Shown piece after piece: positions 6,074 to 8,099 of a DNA stretch of 8,099 bases (positions are counted from its first letter, which is position 1; each line of letters starts with the position of its first letter). Source of the stretch: Pirellulaceae bacterium (lineage in GTDB: Bacteria > Planctomycetota > Planctomycetia > Pirellulales > Pirellulaceae). The notes beneath the pieces were generated by a model. The model saw only the letters and a program-made list of their open reading frames with translations. It was not told where the DNA came from and ran no database searches. Location of the stretch: the NCBI GenBank assembly GCA_020846515.1, contig JADLDX010000187.1:1-8099 (forward strand), given 5' to 3'. The translations under genes were made by a program, and so were the position numbers.

Positions 6074-6086
6074 TAGGCGGGTTAGA

Positions 6087-7211
6087 CTAGGCAAACTGAG
6101 ATAACACCGTAATCAGCGTTTGAATGTCGTCTATCGTGTTGTAGCCATGGACGGCGATGCGCACGCGGCCTGCGTGATGCATGACATGTGTTTTCTCGGC
6201 CAGCAGCGCGGCGTGAATGGCGTCGCTGCGTTCATGTTGAAACGCAACGATGCCGGTGGGCAAGCGTGGGTCGAGTGGACACATCGGCTGCAGTCCCAAT
6301 TTGCGCAGGTCGCTGTCGAGCGTAGCCACTAAGGGATCAGCCTGCTTGCCGATGTTGTCGATCCCCACGCCTTCCACGTAACGCAACGCGGCATTGAGCG
6401 CGTAGAGAGCGGCAAAGTTAGGCATGCCCACAGAGTAACTGGCTGCTCCAGTTTTTACGTTGCTTCTCTGGAACCGGTCTGCCGCGAAAGCATTTTCGAT
6501 GTGATACCAACCGCCGGCCTGTGTCGTCAGCCGCGAAGCGCTGGCCGCTGGGATTCCCACCACACAGCCACCGTGCACGCCCAAGGTCCACTTGTGGGTG
6601 CTCGAGATTGCAATGTCCGCCGCGCGGACATCCACTGGGACTCGTCCCAAGGCCTGAGTCACATCGAGCGATAGAATGGCTTGTGGCGCATGTTGGCGCA
6701 CGGCCGCGACCACGCGATCCCAATCGACGCGATGGCCGTTGTAGAAGCTAATCAGCGACAACTGCACCAGGGCCGTTTTGGGGCTAAGCAGTTGAACCAG
6801 ATCATCGATGATCAACTGCCCACTGCGCGATTTCCAGAGTTTGGTTTGAGGCGGTTCAGCGGTGGCCAACCAGGGCGTGGCACCGGCAGGGAAGTCGAGG
6901 TCATTCAGGACCACCTCGTCGTCAGGCTTCAGCGCCAATGCCGAAGCGAGAAGGTTATAGGCCTCAGAGCTGCACGAACAGAAAGAGACTTCATTCGTGG
7001 CCAGGCCAATCATGCGGCTGGCTACTTCCCGACAGGCTTCCACGGCGGCAAAGTGCGCATGGCGTCCTTGCATCCCCAGTTGCTTGTCCCGCCAATAGGC
7101 TTGCAAGGCCTCACCCACGCTACGCGGCGGTATACTCTCGGCCGCTGTGTTCAGGTAATGAATACCGGTCAGCCCCGGGAAATCGTCGCGTCGCGATTGT
7201 TCATCGAGCAT
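6087..7211 (-). CDS. Class V aminotransferase-fold PLP enzyme (desulfurase/epimerase-like)
   Basis: A fold-type I PLP enzyme of 374 residues, a normal length for the class V group (cysteine desulfurases, isopenicillin-N epimerase-like proteins, C-S lyases). Seen in order: the N-terminal FPGL..IHYLNTAAE (11-25), a phosphate-binding SCSSEA loop (79-84), D183 in LSLDVTQALG (pyridine nitrogen contact), K207 in SSTHKW (the Schiff-base lysine), and the C-terminal VRIAVHGYNTIDDI (350-363) usual for epimerase-like members. The ATG at 7211 is preferred because AGAGG (7219-7223) lies seven bases upstream; the in-frame ATG at 7217 would leave only one base. The DinB-family gene ends 86 bp upstream on the same strand, so the two are probably one operon. 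The reaction cannot be named from sequence alone. Confidence 0.87.
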   Translation of the reverse strand: MLDEQSRRDDFPGLTGIHYLNTAAESIPPRSVGEALQAYWRDKQLGMQGRHAHFAAVEACREVASRMIGLATNEVSFCSCSSEAYNLLASALALKPDDEVVLNDLDFPAGATPWLATAEPPQTKLWKSRSGQLIIDDLVQLLSPKTALVQLSLISFYNGHRVDWDRVVAAVRQHAPQAILSLDVTQALGRVPVDVRAADIAISSTHKWTLGVHGGCVVGIPAASASRLTTQAGGWYHIENAFAADRFQRSNVKTGAASYSVGMPNFAALYALNAALRYVEGVGIDNIGKQADPLVATLDSDLRKLGLQPMCPLDPRLPTGIVAFQHERSDAIHAALLAEKTHVMHHAGRVRIAVHGYNTIDDIQTLITVLSQFA

Positions 7212-7218
7212 CGGCATG

Positions 7219-7223
7219 CCTCT
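7219..7223 (-). promoter_or_regulatory. Ribosome binding site deciding the class V enzyme start
   Basis: AGAGG on the minus strand is seven bases from the ATG at 7211 and one base from the ATG at 7217, which favours the inner start. The remaining gap to 7297 shows no clear promoter or terminator. Confidence 0.5.
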
Positions 7224-7297
7224 TGATCAGAAAAAAACTCAGCCAGCTTATCACTCGTACTGTCTTTACCCGTGCCGTTTATATTTGCATTCGGGCA

Positions 7298-7780
7298 TTA
7301 AATAACGACGGGTTTGCCCAATTGTCGACGCACGATAACCCATTGGCCACAGTGCATCATCCAGTGAGCCCCGATCATCGTGAACATGGCGGCAACAGTC
7401 GGAGCGTAGCTGATACCGGTTTCCTTTTCCCAATCGGTTTCGGGAACGTTGGCCAGGGCTGTCAGGGCCGCTTGGCGCACCGTTTGGTAGGTGGCCATCA
7501 ATTCGTCTTTGGTGCAGAAACGACTAGGGTCGTCATGCACTGCGTTTTCTTTTTGATACTTGGCCGCAAAACCTGCGGGTAACTCTGGCAAGCCGGCCAC
7601 AGAAATAGCCTTGAGCATGTCATATTCGGAATTGATCAAATGGCCCACCTGCCAGTTAAGATGGTTGCACTGGAGATGTGGTCGCTTGAGGAATTCGGCA
7701 TCCGATAGATCGCTCAAGTAGGCCATACAGACCATCTGGGCGGTGTCGATTCCAAGTTTGATGGCGTCTCTGGTTTGCAT
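7298..7780 (-). CDS. DinB/YfiT-family four-helix metalloprotein
   Basis: A 160-residue DinB-superfamily protein. The family folds as a four-helix bundle with three histidines binding a divalent metal; characterised relatives include thiol S-transferases (bacillithiol or mycothiol dependent). The expected histidines are present: H47 in NWQVGHLINSE and the H139/H143 pair in GAHWMMHCGQW, followed by the usual VRRQLGKP end. The length is typical and there is no signal peptide, so it should be cytoplasmic. The ATG at 7780 has GGGAG seven bases upstream. It leads a probable two-gene operon with the class V PLP enzyme. Its promoter is proposed at 7843-7851, next to a 14-bp tandem array. Metal-dependent S-transfer is the likeliest chemistry, but the substrate is unknown and DNA-damage induction should not be assumed from the family name. 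Confidence 0.88.
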   Translation of the reverse strand: MQTRDAIKLGIDTAQMVCMAYLSDLSDAEFLKRPHLQCNHLNWQVGHLINSEYDMLKAISVAGLPELPAGFAAKYQKENAVHDDPSRFCTKDELMATYQTVRQAALTALANVPETDWEKETGISYAPTVAAMFTMIGAHWMMHCGQWVIVRRQLGKPVVI

Positions 7781-7801
7781 CGTTGGGCTCCCAAGCGACT
7801 A

Positions 7802-7831
7802 GCAGAAGGTGATTATTGCAGAAGGCTGATT
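7802..7831. repeat. Short direct repeat in the DinB leader
   Basis: GCAGAAGGTGATT (7802-7814) recurs as GCAGAAGGCTGATT (7818-7831), differing by one inserted base, with a 16-bp period. It would lie in the 5' leader of the DinB transcript. Confidence 0.6.
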
Positions 7832-7842
7832 CATGGGCCGCT

Positions 7843-7851
7843 ACTATACCA
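7843..7851 (-). promoter_or_regulatory. Predicted extended -10 promoter for the DinB operon
   Basis: On the minus strand the bases read TGGTATAGT: an extended -10 (TGn) with TATAGT, five of six to consensus. The -35 position would fall inside the first unit of the 14-bp array and has no consensus match. The leader would be about 55 bases. Confidence 0.45.
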
Positions 7852-7860
7852 CAGACATCG

Positions 7861-7958
7861 CCAGGGTGGATGGGCCAGGGTAGGTGAGCCAGAGTGGATG
7901 GGCCAGAGTGGATGGGCCAGAGTGGATGGGCCAGAGTGGATGGGCCAGAGTGGATGGG
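7861..7958. repeat. 14-bp tandem array, seven units
   Basis: Seven head-to-tail 14-bp units start at 7861. The last five (7889-7958) are identical, CCAGAGTGGATGGG; the first two (7861-7888) are diverged, and a partial unit follows at 7959. The array begins 10 bp upstream of the extended -10 of the DinB operon. Identity of the inner units suggests recent copy-number change. Confidence 0.95.
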
Positions 7959-7963
7959 CCAGT

Positions 7964-8047
7964 GCGGTCCCAACACCATCGCTGGGCAACGCAGCCCAGC
8001 GACCTGTCCGATTCCGGATAAAGGCACTGAAAACTCGCAGGGACCGC
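7964..8047. repeat. Nested inverted repeats in front of the right-edge gene's stop
   Basis: The outer arms GCGGTCCC (7964-7971) and GGGACCGC (8040-8047) are exact complements. Between them lies a perfect 9-bp hairpin, TCGCTGGGC (7979-7987) with GCCCAGCGA (7994-8002), loop AACGCA. The outer arm touches the stop codon of the minus-strand gene at 8048. No U tract follows the inner stem, so intrinsic termination is doubtful. Confidence 0.6.
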
Positions 8048-8099
8048 CTACCGCTGAAGGTACTGTTCGATCAGTTCCGCCTTCTTCAGAAGATAGGGG
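8048..8099 (-). CDS. C-terminal end of a gene entering from the right edge
   Basis: On the minus strand a frame open from the edge reads PYLLKKAELIEQYLQR and then TAG at 8048-8050. The amphipathic helix-like ending, with alternating Leu/Ile and Lys/Glu, looks like a genuine protein C-terminus. Sixteen residues are too few to assign a family. Its downstream neighbour on the same strand is the DinB gene, 267 bp away. Confidence 0.45.
   Translation of the reverse strand, partial: PYLLKKAELIEQYLQR

Larger units (their letters stand above)
5881..6076. repeat. 196-bp intergenic segment bounded by 11-bp inverted repeats, each within a palindrome
   Basis: CTAACCCTCCC (5881-5891) and its exact reverse complement GGGAGGGTTAG (6066-6076) bound the segment. 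Each end also lies in its own hairpin: ACCCTCCC/GGGAGGGT at 5884-5911, and ACCCTCCCGCTGC/GCAGCGGGAGGGT at 6045-6073 (13 bp with a TAC loop). The interior repeats the motif again (GGGGAGGGT at 5947-5954 and a GGGAGG/CCTCCC cluster near 6009-6024). This is the layout of a REPIN or small non-autonomous element, though no target duplication is evident. There is no coding frame in the gap 5818-6086. Confidence 0.6.

Noticed and set aside
5881..6076. Insertion sequence
   Set aside because: No transposase frame and no target-site duplication; at most a small non-autonomous element.
6681..7582. Long plus-strand frames opposite the class V and DinB genes
   Set aside because: They are antisense shadows of genes with clear PLP and DinB motifs.
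7861..7958. CRISPR or coding repeat
   Set aside because: The units are contiguous with no spacers. The 14-bp period is not a multiple of three, so the His/Ser/Pro-rich minus-strand frame over it (7656-8027) is repeat-driven and overlaps the well-supported DinB gene.

Overview
The window looks like an ordinary chromosomal stretch from a planctomycete, probably of the Pirellula/Rhodopirellula group. That is an inference: it rests on moderately high G+C, a lineage-style lipoprotein and small hypothetical proteins, a Tat-exported amidohydrolase, loosely packed genes and intergenic gaps full of palindromes. No rRNA, tRNA, CRISPR array, transposase or phage gene was seen.

Layout. Positions 1-2269 (minus strand) hold a SNF2/Rad54-like helicase that runs off the left edge and, upstream of it, a 180-residue protein of unknown function; a 7-bp tandem array lies between them. 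Positions 2455-4591 (plus strand) hold a small coiled-coil protein with its own promoter and terminator, a predicted lipoprotein behind a hairpin-rich leader, and a RimI-like N-acetyltransferase whose catalytic-tyrosine position reads Phe. Positions 4600-4821 are an array of 26-bp repeats in both orientations. Positions 4882-5817 encode a Tat-exported cog3618-type amidohydrolase. Positions 5881-6076 form a segment bounded by terminal inverted repeats, with a bidirectional terminator inside, between convergent genes. Positions 6087-7780 (minus strand) hold a DinB-family protein followed by a class V PLP-dependent enzyme, probably co-transcribed. A 14-bp tandem array (7861-7958) sits immediately upstream of the promoter proposed for that pair. 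The right edge (8048-8099) carries the last 16 codons of another minus-strand gene.

The genes do not form one obvious pathway. The best-supported functional links are the helicase with its upstream partner, and the DinB/class V pair, which could belong to low-molecular-weight thiol chemistry (speculative). The least-explained content is non-coding: three tandem arrays (7, 14 and about 31 bp periods), each upstream of a gene, and two intergenic segments (222 bp and 196 bp) bounded by inverted repeats on either side of the amidohydrolase gene. These look like non-autonomous interspersed repeats, but only a genome-wide search would show it.
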